A DNA stretch of 64,000 nucleotides from Phytoactinopolyspora halotolerans (GTDB lineage Bacteria; Actinomycetota; Actinomycetes; Jiangellales; Jiangellaceae): assembly GCF_010550675.1 (NCBI RefSeq), contig NZ_JAAGOA010000027.1, positions 1 to 64,000 on the forward strand, given 5' to 3'. Positions within the stretch are counted from its first letter, which is position 1; each line of letters begins with the position of its first letter. Position numbers and translations under genes: made by a program. Positions 46,517-55,631 of this stretch are shown in pieces. Under the pieces are notes generated by a model. That model had not been told where the DNA came from. It searched no databases and saw only the letters and a list, made by a program, of their open reading frames with translations.

Positions 46517-46681
46517 CGACGGCGAACTCGGTACTGCGGCGGCCAGGATTCAATCCCACACGGCCGCGAACCGAACGGCCCGGGGCGGCCCCGTGCACCA
46601 TCCCTTCCTCTACCGGCACCATCACGTGGGCTTGCACAGGTTGAGGAAACCGTCGGCACTCCGGGCGTCTCCCGGATAGGA

Positions 46682-48118
46682 CTATTCAGGCGAACCGTCG
46701 GTGTTTTTCCGGGTCATCAGGTCCGCGACTCCGCCCAGGCCGTGTTCGCTGAGCCTCTCGGCGAGCCGGAACGGGGTGATGTGTTCGCGATACCACGGGC
46801 CACCGAACAAGCTGCGCCGATCATCGGGCGTCGTCGTCCCGCCGTGTGCGCCCTCGCCGCGCATCAACCTCACCATCAACCCGGCCAGGCTAGGCACCAG
46901 CGCGACCGTGACGCCGTCGAAGGTCATCCGCACCTCCGAGCCATCGACGATGACCTCACGGCTCGTCAGCGACGCGATCTCCTCGGTGCGCCGGCCATAC
47001 AGCAACACCAAGCAGGCCGCCACCCGGTCGGCGACATCCAGCCCCTCGTCGTCCAGGAACCTGTCCACCATGTTCCAGTAGCGCTCCACGTCGTCGTCGA
47101 GGCGTAGCAGATCCTCGGCCGTCGGGACACGCACCCGGACGCAATAACCCTGCGTGCCCGCCCACATCACGAAGCTGGCGACGTCGTTCGCCTGCGATCC
47201 GCGGCGCAGCCACTCGTTGACGTGCATCTGGCGCAGCTCATGCAGCCCGAGGCCGCGGTGCTCCAGCCAGACCAGGAAGTCAACCGCTCCCCTGACCTTG
47301 CGCTTCGCGCGGACCGTGCCGAGCTGGCGGGTTGCGGCCTCGTCCGCGGCGGCCACGTTCGGCCCGACGTGATTCGACCAGAACTCCTTCACCGTCTGCC
47401 GGTTCCGGGCATCGCGGACGGTGCGCAGATGCCGAAAGACCCATCGTCTGACCCGCTCCAGCCCTTCGTCCCGGCGTTCCAGCACACCGCCTCTGACCAG
47501 CATGTACCGGACGTAATCGGCGGCGTCGTGCTCCTGGTAGGAATCCAGCACGCCGTGTGTCACCGGAGCGACACTCGTCGCCACATCGGTCAGGATCCGC
47601 GGAGTCGCGCCCTCGCGAAGCCAACGTTCCGTCATCCGCGGGTTCGGCGCGGCGCAGATCGCCTCGTACACGCGAGACCAGCGCTCCGGTATCTCCGGTG
47701 TGTCCGGCGCGATCAGCTCCTTGGCCCGCACCTTCAACCCACAGCGATCGCACGGGCCGCGCTCGTCGGCGTCGACCTTCATGCCGCACCTGGCGCATCT
47801 GCCGTTCGCCGACCGGCCGTCGTCGGTGCTGCCCAGCGAGCCGTCCCGGTCCGCGTTCTGCCCCGGCGAGCCATCCCGCGCCGCGTCGTCGCTCATCGAC
47901 TTGTCCCTGGCAGAGCCTCGGTTGGCCGAGGAGCCACGGGAGCCGTCCTCGCCGGCCCGGCCCTTGGGCTGGCGCGGCGTCGGCTCGCCCTCGGCGTATC
48001 TGTCCATATACTCCGTGCACGCATTGAACTTCTCATCTCGACAGACGCGGCAAACCTGGCCAGGCCTGTCCAACGGGTGTCCCTTCGGGCACCGGTACCT
48101 ATGGCGTCCCATGATCAC
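46682..48118 (-). CDS. Zinc-ribbon, tyrosine-recombinase-like protein (catalytic end incomplete)
   Basis: A 478-residue protein. The N-terminus has knuckles C-P-K-G-H-P and C-R-V-C, then a low-complexity S/D/G linker, a second ribbon (C-A-R-C-G, C-D-R-C-G at about 109-126), and a helical core-binding region. Next comes V-L-L-Y-G-R-R-T-E-E-I-A-S-L-T, which resembles the first arginine box of tyrosine recombinases. The protein ends about 90 residues later without a recognisable H-x-x-R box or nucleophilic tyrosine. GTG 48118 (or ATG 48112) directly follows the stop of the AraC gene, so the two are co-translated. It may be a domesticated or degenerate recombinase. Confidence 0.7.
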   Translation of the reverse strand: MIMGRHRYRCPKGHPLDRPGQVCRVCRDEKFNACTEYMDRYAEGEPTPRQPKGRAGEDGSRGSSANRGSARDKSMSDDAARDGSPGQNADRDGSLGSTDDGRSANGRCARCGMKVDADERGPCDRCGLKVRAKELIAPDTPEIPERWSRVYEAICAAPNPRMTERWLREGATPRILTDVATSVAPVTHGVLDSYQEHDAADYVRYMLVRGGVLERRDEGLERVRRWVFRHLRTVRDARNRQTVKEFWSNHVGPNVAAADEAATRQLGTVRAKRKVRGAVDFLVWLEHRGLGLHELRQMHVNEWLRRGSQANDVASFVMWAGTQGYCVRVRVPTAEDLLRLDDDVERYWNMVDRFLDDEGLDVADRVAACLVLLYGRRTEEIASLTSREVIVDGSEVRMTFDGVTVALVPSLAGLMVRLMRGEGAHGGTTTPDDRRSLFGGPWYREHITPFRLAERLSEHGLGGVADLMTRKNTDGSPE

Positions 48119-49150
48119 CTACCGTGAGCGCGGAGTACGCAAGAGTGTGTCATACGGGCGCTCGCCATACCTCTGCCGGTACAACGTCACGAAGCGACCG
48201 TAGTGTTTGAACCCGTAGTGCACGGCTACCTGTCCCACCGTCACCTCACCTCGGGACGCCGCGAGCAAGGCGTCATATACCCGATCAAGCCTAACGTTGG
48301 TGAGGTACGCCTTGGGCGACAGCCCGACGTGTTGCTTGAATTGAGCCTGAAGCGCCCGTGGACTGATAGCGGCGAATTGTGCAAGGCTGCTCGTCGTGTG
48401 TTCCCACTCCGGATTATTGTCGACAATCTGCAACACCTTGCGCAGATACAGTGGGTAGCCTGACACGGCATCCAGCGCCACTCCATTCCGATCGACGTTT
48501 CCCGGCTCGTCACCTTTGATGAGATAACTCGTGTGGTTGTGCGGCTGCACCCGCAACAACGTGGACATCAACTGACGCTCGAACGCTACCGCCTCGTGCT
48601 GCTCCTCGACCAGTGCTCCCGGACGGTCAAGTTCTTCGGTGAGCAACGTCCACCAGCGCAGCCAACTCAGCCCGCGCCCGCTGGCGACATCCATGACCGG
48701 CTGGATGCGAAACGGTTCGCGCAACGGTCCGCGTATCACGTCCATTAATCGAGACTCAACCGCATCCAGCTCCATGCGCAGGACCGACATGCGGCAGTCG
48801 GGGCTCCAGCGCATCATGAGCCGGTCCGTGTCGCAGGTGATGACCGCCCGGCCGGGCGTCAGGTCGAGATCTTCAACACCCAGCCGGATCCGTGCGTGCC
48901 CGGCCATCGGTCGCTGGATGATCAACACCCGTTGATCGGTGTCCACCGTCATCTCGGCGGGACAACCGAACTGAATATAACTCAGTAACAGATTGTGGAT
49001 CCGGTGCCAATGAACCCGCGGCCGTGCCGCACTGTCACAACCTTTCAACTCCAGCAGGTGCCAGCCGAGGACACCGTGCAGCGTTTCAGCAATACCTTGA
49101 GTTCCCACACCCCGAAAGACCTCATACCGCCCCAGCGGTAAGGGTGACAT
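48119..49150 (-). CDS. AraC-family regulator with sensor domain
   Basis: A 343-residue regulator. The N-terminal AraC-binding-like beta domain spans about residues 15-200, and the C-terminal double HTH (about 240-335) includes L-A-Q-F-A-A-I-S-P-R-A-L-Q-A-Q-F, V-A-V-H-Y-G-F-K-H-Y-G-R-F and Y-R-Q-R-Y-G-E-R-P. The ATG at 49150 has GGTGGA nearby; a GTG at 49180 is an alternative. It is translationally coupled to the recombinase-like gene. Its DNA-binding half closely resembles that of the short protein at 49450-50049. Confidence 0.9.
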   Translation of the reverse strand: MSPLPLGRYEVFRGVGTQGIAETLHGVLGWHLLELKGCDSAARPRVHWHRIHNLLLSYIQFGCPAEMTVDTDQRVLIIQRPMAGHARIRLGVEDLDLTPGRAVITCDTDRLMMRWSPDCRMSVLRMELDAVESRLMDVIRGPLREPFRIQPVMDVASGRGLSWLRWWTLLTEELDRPGALVEEQHEAVAFERQLMSTLLRVQPHNHTSYLIKGDEPGNVDRNGVALDAVSGYPLYLRKVLQIVDNNPEWEHTTSSLAQFAAISPRALQAQFKQHVGLSPKAYLTNVRLDRVYDALLAASRGEVTVGQVAVHYGFKHYGRFVTLYRQRYGERPYDTLLRTPRSR

Positions 49151-49449
49151 ATATTCCACCGGGCACGTCGCCTCCCACACTTATCTCCACGCCCCTGACG
49201 CACCAATCTTCGATGAGTTGCCCGACCGGCGCAAGTGTCAGTATGTAGCTCTTCCTCCCGCACCCGAAGGGCAACGCGTGCGCTTATCGGAAGAGAGCAC
49301 CGGCATTCATCGCATGACCTGGCCAGTATTGAGGCAGGCAGGCCTGTGAATAGCTGCGTCGGCGTCCCCACCGGCGAAACTCGCCCCCTCCGTTCAGGAC
49401 TTGTACTCACACGGAATTCGATATCTGTACCGAGCAAACGGTCCGTTTG

Positions 49450-50049
49450 CTACTGTTCGCCATCTGGCGCCTCCGTGGATGGCGCGTGCGGCGGCGGAGT
49501 GGCCCCGGCGCTCTCCGGCGTGTCCGCCACACTCTGCCGTTGCCGCGGTATCGGCGTTCCCGACTCAGCAGCCGACGCCACCACCTGGCCGTTGGGGCGG
49601 GGCGGGCGGTACAGAGCCTGTGCGGGCCGCTCGTTGAACCGCTGGCTGTACATCGTGGAGAAATGCCCGTAGTGCCGGAACCCCCAGCGTTGGGCGATGC
49701 GGTCCGCCGTGACCTCGCCCGGCGACGCCGCCAGCAGGTCGGTTCGCACACGCTCCAGACGGACCGTGCGCAGGTGTGCCTTCGGCGTGGTCTCCAGATG
49801 CCGCTTGAACCGGTACTGCAATGCTCGCTGGCTGATCGAAGCGTACCTGGCCATGCTTGCCGTGGTGTGCTCATACTCCGGGTGCGCCTCGATCAACTCC
49901 AGCACCTTGTGCAGGTACGCAGGCGCCAGCGACAACGGCTCTGTCTCGTCGTGCGAATCTTGCCGCGGCCGCCGGGGTGCCTTGTCACGTTTGCGACGTG
50001 CGGCCGCATCGTCGTCTCCGGGCGTCGCCTTGTCATCGTGCGTGGCCAC
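49450..50049 (-). CDS. AraC-type DNA-binding protein without a sensor domain
   Basis: A 199-residue protein consisting of a basic, low-complexity N-terminus (K-R-D-K-A-P-R-R-P-R), an AraC double HTH (about 45-150, with A-S-I-S-Q-R-A-L-Q-Y-R-F, I-A-Q-R-W-G-F-R-H-Y-G-H-F and Y-S-Q-R-F-N-E-R-P) and a P/S/G-rich tail. No effector-binding domain is present. GTG 50049 has AAAGGA eight bases upstream. The HTH part is paralogous to the preceding gene's, so it may compete for the same sites; that is inference. Confidence 0.85.
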   Translation of the reverse strand: MATHDDKATPGDDDAAARRKRDKAPRRPRQDSHDETEPLSLAPAYLHKVLELIEAHPEYEHTTASMARYASISQRALQYRFKRHLETTPKAHLRTVRLERVRTDLLAASPGEVTADRIAQRWGFRHYGHFSTMYSQRFNERPAQALYRPPRPNGQVVASAAESGTPIPRQRQSVADTPESAGATPPPHAPSTEAPDGEQ

Positions 50050-50782
50050 GTTTCCCGTCCTTTCGTCAGATCTCCCCTTGTGCGATCTCAGCGCGCTCAT
50101 CGACGAGAGCGGCGGAGACCATGTGGTGATGCTCAGGCTCGCGGCCGGCCAGCGTGAGTGCCGCGGTCATGAATGCCGCCGACGCGGTAGGTCGACATGT
50201 GGCGGTCGACGCGACGCCGCGGGTCGTCATGCCGCCGGTCGTCATTGTGAAACGCCGAGTCATGGTGACATGCCGACGGCAGCGCGACACCGGATCCCGG
50301 CATCGTGGCAAGACCAAGCGCGCCAGAACGCCGGTAGACGTCTGGCACGGGGTATCGCGGTCCGTCGCCTGGTGAGGCTTGTCGCGGTGCAGCGAAGCCG
50401 GAAGCAGAAATGTCTAAGATCGATACTCGCCGTCAGCGCGACCTGTCGAATGTTCATCGGTCACGTAACCACCCATCCCCTCACGGGCCTGATCTACCCC
50501 ATCGGGCCCTGTTCGGTTGACTCCGCCCTTAAGCGAACAATCCTTGCCCCACAAGACGGTCCAAGCAATCACAAACGCGCACATTTCCGTCCCTCACGCG
50601 AATGAACCGCGGTACGTGTGCCGGGTCCGCCGGGGTTCGGATGTCTGGTGGCAGTTCGGGGCCGCCGTCCCTCGGAACCGGACCGCCGTCGCTCGGAGCC
50701 CCGGCCCGCCGCCGCTCGCGAACGGGACGGTTGTCCCTTCGAGCCCGGGCCGCGATGCTCCGGATGCGTAGGCATCGGGTGC
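50050..50782. other. Stretch without a recognised gene
   Basis: About 730 bases between the short AraC gene and the MocR-type gene. Several frames are open on both strands, but all are low-complexity. Around 50660-50710 a GGACCGCCGTC-like motif is repeated imperfectly. No gene is supported. Confidence 0.45.
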
Positions 50783-52420
50783 TCAGGCCAAGTGGCTGAC
50801 GCGCTGCGGCTGCAACACGGCCGCCAGATCCGTCGCAAGCCGGCGACCTTCCGCGGGTTCCAACGTCGCGGTCGTGACCCGGACGAAGCTCTCCGAGCGG
50901 ATACGATGCAACTCCCCCGCGCGCAGCCGCCAGCCGCGCGCCTGCATCTCCTGGATCACCGGCGCCTCCTGCGGCACCGGAATCTGGACGTTGAACCCCG
51001 TGCGGCCGTGCGCGACGATCCCCTGCTCGGCTAGGCACGCGAGAAACGCATCCTGCCGTTCTTGATACGTCGCCGCGGCGCGTTCGACGTCCGCCCGCAC
51101 GCGCTCATCGCGCCACAGCTGAACCACGGCGTGCTGCAGAATATGGCTGACCCAGCCGGCGCCCAGCATCTGCCGCCCGGCCACCCGGTTGACCGTGCGC
51201 CGGTCTCCGGTGACGAACCCGAGGCGCAGATCCGGGCCGAGATGCTTGCTCACCGAGCGGACCACCGCCCACGTACGACGGCCGGCGCACACGGAAGCGT
51301 ACGGCACCGAGCTCAACCGCCACGCGTGGTCGTCCTCCACGACGGCGACCTCGGGATAGTCCGCCAGCACCCGCCGAAGCCGCGCCGCCCGTCGCTGGTC
51401 GATGGCGGCGCCGGTCGGGTTCTGCGCGCGGGGCGTCACGACGACAGCAGCCGGGCGTTGCCGCAGGGCCTCGTTGAAGTCGGCCGGAAGTGGGCCGGCG
51501 TCGTCCATGCGGACACCGATCGGCTCCAGTCCCATCGCCTGCACCAGATCCAGGATGCCGGCGTGCCCAGGATCCTCGACGACGACGCGGTCGCCGATCC
51601 GGGTCCACGCCGACATGAGCCGCTCGATGCCGTCCAGCGCGCTGGCGACCAGGCAGATATCCCCCACCGCGCCGCCCGATGCTGCCGCCGATGCCGCAGC
51701 CGGGCGGTGACCGTCGCCATTGCTCTCGGCCGCACCGGGCGAGGCCCCGTCGCCGTCGCTCTCGGCCACGCCGGGCGAGCCCACGTCGTCGGCGCCGAGC
51801 TGCGCGAACACGTCGGCGAACGCGGAACGCACGATCTCCACCAGCGCGGGCAGGATGGTCGCCTCGCCGTACAGGTAATGCCGGACCTCGACGCTGTTCA
51901 GCGCAGCTTGGACGTCCGGCAGCAACCGCGGGTCCGGATTTCCGTCGCTGACGTCGCGCAGGCCGCTGAGTTCGCCGGCAGCATCGGCGCCGCCGTCACC
52001 CGGCTGCCCGGCCGGTCCGCCGCCGGAAGGCCCGTGGTGGGCTCGGCCGCGCGCGTCGTCGGCGGCGGCATATTCGGCGTACCCGGAGATCGCACCGTCC
52101 GGCGGCAGCGGGCCTTCGTACCAGGAAGCACCGGAGCGTGCGGCCTGGGCCGCTGCGGTGGAGACGGGCGGGTGTGTGCCGATGCGGGTGTCGCGGCCGG
52201 CCTCGCTGGTCACCATGCCGCGCAGCCGCAGGTCACGGTAGGCGGTGGCGACGGTCGACGGGCTCACGCCCAGCCGGGAGGCCAGCCCTCTGACCGACGG
52301 CAGTGCCTGCCGGGGACGCAGCACGCCGAGCTCCACACCGGTCTCGATACTCTCCGCGATCTCCCGGGATGTTCGGCCGGTGATCGGTAAGTCCTCGTTC
52401 AGCCGTCTGACTCGCCCCAT
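50783..52420 (-). CDS. MocR/PdxR-type regulator (GntR HTH fused to class I aminotransferase fold)
   Basis: A 545-residue fusion. The N-terminal GntR winged HTH (about 10-80) has L-P-S-V-R-G-L-A-S-R-L-G-V-S-P-S-T-V. A long glycine/alanine-rich linker follows, then a PLP aminotransferase-like domain with T-P-R-A-Q-N-P-T-G-A, V-E-D-D-H-A and the PLP-binding lysine at about K392 in S-V-S-K-H-L-G-P-D-L-R-L-G. Two D/G/E/S-rich inserts near residues 225-260 make the linker unusually long. ATG 52420 has GGAGGG eight bases upstream. Members regulate PLP, GABA or amino-acid genes; the target here is unknown. Confidence 0.93.
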   Translation of the reverse strand: MGRVRRLNEDLPITGRTSREIAESIETGVELGVLRPRQALPSVRGLASRLGVSPSTVATAYRDLRLRGMVTSEAGRDTRIGTHPPVSTAAAQAARSGASWYEGPLPPDGAISGYAEYAAADDARGRAHHGPSGGGPAGQPGDGGADAAGELSGLRDVSDGNPDPRLLPDVQAALNSVEVRHYLYGEATILPALVEIVRSAFADVFAQLGADDVGSPGVAESDGDGASPGAAESNGDGHRPAAASAAASGGAVGDICLVASALDGIERLMSAWTRIGDRVVVEDPGHAGILDLVQAMGLEPIGVRMDDAGPLPADFNEALRQRPAAVVVTPRAQNPTGAAIDQRRAARLRRVLADYPEVAVVEDDHAWRLSSVPYASVCAGRRTWAVVRSVSKHLGPDLRLGFVTGDRRTVNRVAGRQMLGAGWVSHILQHAVVQLWRDERVRADVERAAATYQERQDAFLACLAEQGIVAHGRTGFNVQIPVPQEAPVIQEMQARGWRLRAGELHRIRSESFVRVTTATLEPAEGRRLATDLAAVLQPQRVSHLA

Positions 52421-52813
52421 CGTCGTGCCCTCCGCCCGCTGTCGTCGACGTCCACCACGTCGCTCACTGCCGCGCCCGGCTATAACTGTACTGGTACAGA
52501 TATCTGAACCCACCCTGTGCGCACGTACCGATCCCCTCGTCGCGTCGGGACCCACCGGTTCCCGCGCCCCGGCACCGTCGTCACGGATGTCTCTCGCATA
52601 CGTCGAGAAGCTCCGGACACTCCTTGCGCAACCTCTAGCAACCACAGGCACTGCCGCCCGACTGGTGAAGAACTCGGGTACGCGTCGATCGTGTCGCGTC
52701 GCGGCATCATGCCGACATACACGTTAATCCACATTCGTGCCGATGACGACCGGTTGGCGGCGAAAACTTCCAGCCCGCCGGCGCGAAACATTCGCGCGGC
52801 GGGAACCGGACGG

Positions 52814-53548
52814 TCAGGCCCGGGCGATGACCAGGAACTCGCCGTCCGGGTGGCCGATCGGGTCGCGGTTCCAGCCGCCGTAGATCTGCTCGACGTCGAA
52901 GCCGGCGGCGTCGAGCGATGCGCGCAACTCCTGCTCTGTGCGGAACCGCAACGTCGCCACGCTCAACAGTTCCTCGCCGTCCGGGAACAGGAAGTGCATC
53001 GTCGAGTCGACAGCACCGTCGCGCACCAGCTCGGCGTCGGTCCAGATCGCGACCTCGCGGCCGTCGGGCAAGGTCGCCGTGCGGCGAGAGTTAACCGGGT
53101 TCCAGTCCTCCCACGTGCGAGCGCGCGGGTCGCGGGTGTCGAACACGAGGCGCCCGCCCGGCACCAGGGCACGCTTGAGGTCGCCGAGGACGCCCGCCCA
53201 CTCGTCGTCGTCGACCATGAACTGCGCGACGTGGGCGGACATGACGGCGACGTCGAACGAGGAGTCCGGCAGGACCGAGGAGGTGCCTTCGATCCAGCTC
53301 ACCCGTTCCGCTCCAGGCTTGGCGCGGGCGGCCGCCAGCGACGCGGCCGCCGGATCGACACCGGTGACGGTATGCCCGGCGTGCGCCAAGGCGAGCGTCA
53401 GGCGGCCGGTCCCGCATCCGAGATCCAGCACCCGGGACCCGGGTGTCTCGTTGACGACGGATAAGAAGAAGTCGTCGTCGCGCGCCCAGCCGAACTGGGC
53501 GTCGTAGAGGGGCACGAGGCGGGGATCGTTGAACTCGGCGACAGACAC
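52814..53548 (-). CDS. Class I SAM-dependent methyltransferase
   Basis: A 244-residue protein with the SAM-binding motif V-L-D-L-G-C-G-T-G-R-L-T-L-A, then V-T-G-V-D-P (acidic residue after strand 2), D-V-A-V-M-S-A-H-V-A-Q-F and L-V-P-G-G-R-L-V-F-D-T-R-D. It resembles small-molecule or protein methyltransferases of the UbiE/Methyltransf_25 type. The frame is open to 53647, but the GTG at 53548 matches the usual N-terminus and has AGGG upstream. No neighbour indicates a substrate. Confidence 0.87.
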   Translation of the reverse strand: MSVAEFNDPRLVPLYDAQFGWARDDDFFLSVVNETPGSRVLDLGCGTGRLTLALAHAGHTVTGVDPAAASLAAARAKPGAERVSWIEGTSSVLPDSSFDVAVMSAHVAQFMVDDDEWAGVLGDLKRALVPGGRLVFDTRDPRARTWEDWNPVNSRRTATLPDGREVAIWTDAELVRDGAVDSTMHFLFPDGEELLSVATLRFRTEQELRASLDAAGFDVEQIYGGWNRDPIGHPDGEFLVIARA

Positions 53549-53710
53549 ATCGTGGACCCTAGCCGCGCTGCGCCGCGCCGTCGATCGAATTTCATACGCG
53601 TAGCCGAGCACTATGGTGGGCGAATTCTCGAGGGTGAACATACCCACGGCCGCCAGTGAAGTGGCGCTGATCGAGGCGTGAGCGGCGGCTCGGCGTCTCT
53701 ACTCGAAAGA

Positions 53711-53757
53711 AGCATACGTTGCGGTCGTGATCACGACCGCAACGCATGCTTGTTACA
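53711..53757. repeat. Palindromic repeat family, copy 1
   Basis: Positions 53711-53750 form a 40-base palindrome with a single mismatched pair (53716 against 53745). The core is GCGGTCGTGATCACGACCGC. It shares the core and the right arm AACGCATGCT with copies 2-5. It lies downstream of no obvious gene end. Confidence 0.8.
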
Positions 53758-53851
53758 CCGACTACCACTCACCACCTGGCAGGACACCACACTCCGCGCT
53801 CAAGCAAGCGGTCTACGGTCAACGCACTCCGCCATCAGCACTTCGGCGGAG

Positions 53852-53971
53852 TATCGCAAGCGCCTGATGTCGTAGCGCTACAAGCATGTGTTGCTGTGCC
53901 ATTGCAAGCATTCGATGTTGTGGGATCACAAGCATTCGATGTCGTGCAGCTCCAAGCATCCACTGCATCGC
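53852..53971. repeat. 24-bp tandem repeat, five imperfect units
   Basis: Five consecutive 24-base units carry a common centre CAAGCATTCGATGT. Units 3 and 4 are the most alike. Because the period is a multiple of three, all frames encode eight-residue repeats (for example QAFDVV on +), but no frame has a good start or ribosome site, so I treat it as non-coding. It lies between palindromic copies 1 and 2. Confidence 0.75.
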
Positions 53972-54040
53972 CGCAGGCAGCAGCACGATGAACCCTCGCC
54001 GCACCTGCACCTGGGCCGCCCGAAGAGATGACACTCAACC

Positions 54041-54085
54041 GAACGACATGGCGGTCGCGATCACGACCGCAACGCATGCTCGTTC
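54041..54085. repeat. Palindromic repeat family, copy 2 (inside MFS 3' end)
   Basis: The outer arms GAACGA and CGTTC and the core GCGGTCGCGATCACGACCGC are all present. The TGA stop of the MFS gene (54061-54063) falls in the palindrome centre, so the last eight codons of that gene come from the repeat. Confidence 0.85.
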
Positions 54086-55233
54086 ACGGGCACGCGGTCA
54101 CGGCGCGCTGAGAAGATCGCGATCGCCAGGCCCACCAGGGTGAGTGCGGCGCCGACCAGGCTGATGGAGCGTAGCCCGAGCGCGTTACTATCGATGACCC
54201 GCCCGCCCAGCCAGCTGGCCAGAGCCGCAGCCACCTGGAAGCCGGATGCGTTGACGGCGACCGCGAGCGTGGGTGCGGCGGTAGCAGTGGAGATGACATG
54301 CGTCTGCATGCCCGGAATGATCGCGAACGCCAGCGCACCGACGACGAAGGTCAGCGCTACGGCAAGCACCTGCACGCCACTGACCGCCCAGAACACGACG
54401 AGGATGGCGGCGAGGACGGTCAGCAGGCCGACCAGTGACGGCATCAGTGCCCGGTCCGCGAGCCAGCCACCGAGGAAATTCCCGACCACGGCGCCCGCGC
54501 CGTACACGAGCAACAGGACCGGGACCGCGCCCGAACCGAATCCGCTGACGTCGGTAAGCAGCGGCGCGAGGTAGGTGAAGACGGTGATGATGCCGACGTT
54601 GCCGGCGGCGGTGAGCAAGATGGCGAGTTGGACGTCGCGGTTGAGCAGGATGCGCAGCTCGGAGGCGACGGAGCCAGTTGACGTCGGCGGCTGATCAGGC
54701 AGGAAGCGCAGGATCAGGAGCAATCCGACGGTGCTGACGGCCGCGATCGCGACGAACGTGGCGCGCCAGCCGAGATTCTGCCCGACGAACGTGCCCAGCG
54801 GCGTGCCCAGGATGATCCCGAGATTCATACCGAGCGTCAGTTTCGCCACGGTGGAGGCTTGCCTGCCGGCCGGCGCCATCGAGACGGCCGTGGTGATGGC
54901 GACCGCGAAGAACGTCGCGACAACCAGGCCCGCAACGAAGCGGGTGGCGAGGAGAACCGCGTAGTTGGGGGCGAGCGAGGAGCCGAGGTTCGCGATCACC
55001 GAGACGGCGACAAGGCCGGTGGTGACGCGCTTGCGTCCGATGCGCGCGGTGGCGACGGTGACCGTCGGCCCGCCGGCGATCATGCCGAGCGCGTAGGCCG
55101 TGACGAGGATGCCAGCCGCCGAGATCGACACGTGGAGGTCGTCGGCGACCTCCGGGAGGATACCGACGATCACGAATTCCCCGGTGGTGAGGCTGAACAC
55201 CACCAGCATGAGCGAGAAGACAGAAATGGGCAT
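54061..55233 (-). CDS. MFS transporter (AraJ/Cml-like drug-type)
   Basis: A 390-residue 12-TM major facilitator of the arabinose-efflux/chloramphenicol-resistance branch: F-S-L-T-T-G-E-F-V-I-V-G-I-L-P near the start, motif A-like G-R-K-R-V after TM2, and G-Q-N-L-G-W-R-A-T-F. It likely exports a small toxic molecule. It diverges from an HxlR-type regulator, the usual arrangement for inducible efflux. The last residues N-E-H-A-L-R-S are encoded by a palindromic repeat that has run into the gene and supplies the stop. Confidence 0.9.
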   Translation of the reverse strand: MPISVFSLMLVVFSLTTGEFVIVGILPEVADDLHVSISAAGILVTAYALGMIAGGPTVTVATARIGRKRVTTGLVAVSVIANLGSSLAPNYAVLLATRFVAGLVVATFFAVAITTAVSMAPAGRQASTVAKLTLGMNLGIILGTPLGTFVGQNLGWRATFVAIAAVSTVGLLLILRFLPDQPPTSTGSVASELRILLNRDVQLAILLTAAGNVGIITVFTYLAPLLTDVSGFGSGAVPVLLLVYGAGAVVGNFLGGWLADRALMPSLVGLLTVLAAILVVFWAVSGVQVLAVALTFVVGALAFAIIPGMQTHVISTATAAPTLAVAVNASGFQVAAALASWLGGRVIDSNALGLRSISLVGAALTLVGLAIAIFSARRDRVPVNEHALRS

Positions 55234-55600
55234 GGCGAAGTGGTCCTATGGGCGCAGGGTGCGGTGGCAGGGAGGGTTGTTAAGCGCTGCCGTTCATTGC
55301 CGAAGGGCAGCGCTGAGATGGGTGTGGGTGGCCGGGCGTCAGGTGTGGTGGTGACCGCGGCGGCCAGCACGCGACGTGTACGGCTCGGATTCGAGCGCGT
55401 GGACCGGCCGGATTTCAGATCGCTGAGCCAGTGCCCGCGGTATTACGAGGTCATCTCACGGTTGGCGCGAGCATGGGTGCGGCGCGGGATGCACGGCGGC
55501 GGACTTGGTCGTCCGCCCCTTTGCAATGCGCACATATACGCAACGGGGTCATGGATCGATCATCGCGCGGTGGTTACGATCAGACAAGAACCGACTAAAT
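55234..55600. other. Divergent intergenic region MFS / HxlR
   Basis: About 370 bases without a recognised gene. Holds the MFS promoter. The right end leads into the HxlR operator-like palindrome. Confidence 0.4.
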
Positions 55601-55601
55601 A

Positions 55602-55614
55602 GTAAGGTACCTAC
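55602..55614. promoter_or_regulatory. Possible HxlR-type operator
   Basis: GTAAGGTACCTAC is a near-palindrome centred on GGTACC, set in an A/T-rich run (ACTAAATAGTAAGG) directly upstream of the HxlR gene. HxlR-family sites are commonly of the GTAC(N)GTAC-like or GGTACC type, so autoregulation is plausible. Confidence 0.5.
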
Positions 55615-55631
55615 CGAAAGGTGTGTACAAG

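Noticed and set aside
46682-48118. Calling the zinc-ribbon protein an active integrase
   Set aside because: Only the first arginine box is recognisable; the H-x-x-R and tyrosine boxes are absent, and no att-like repeats were seen.
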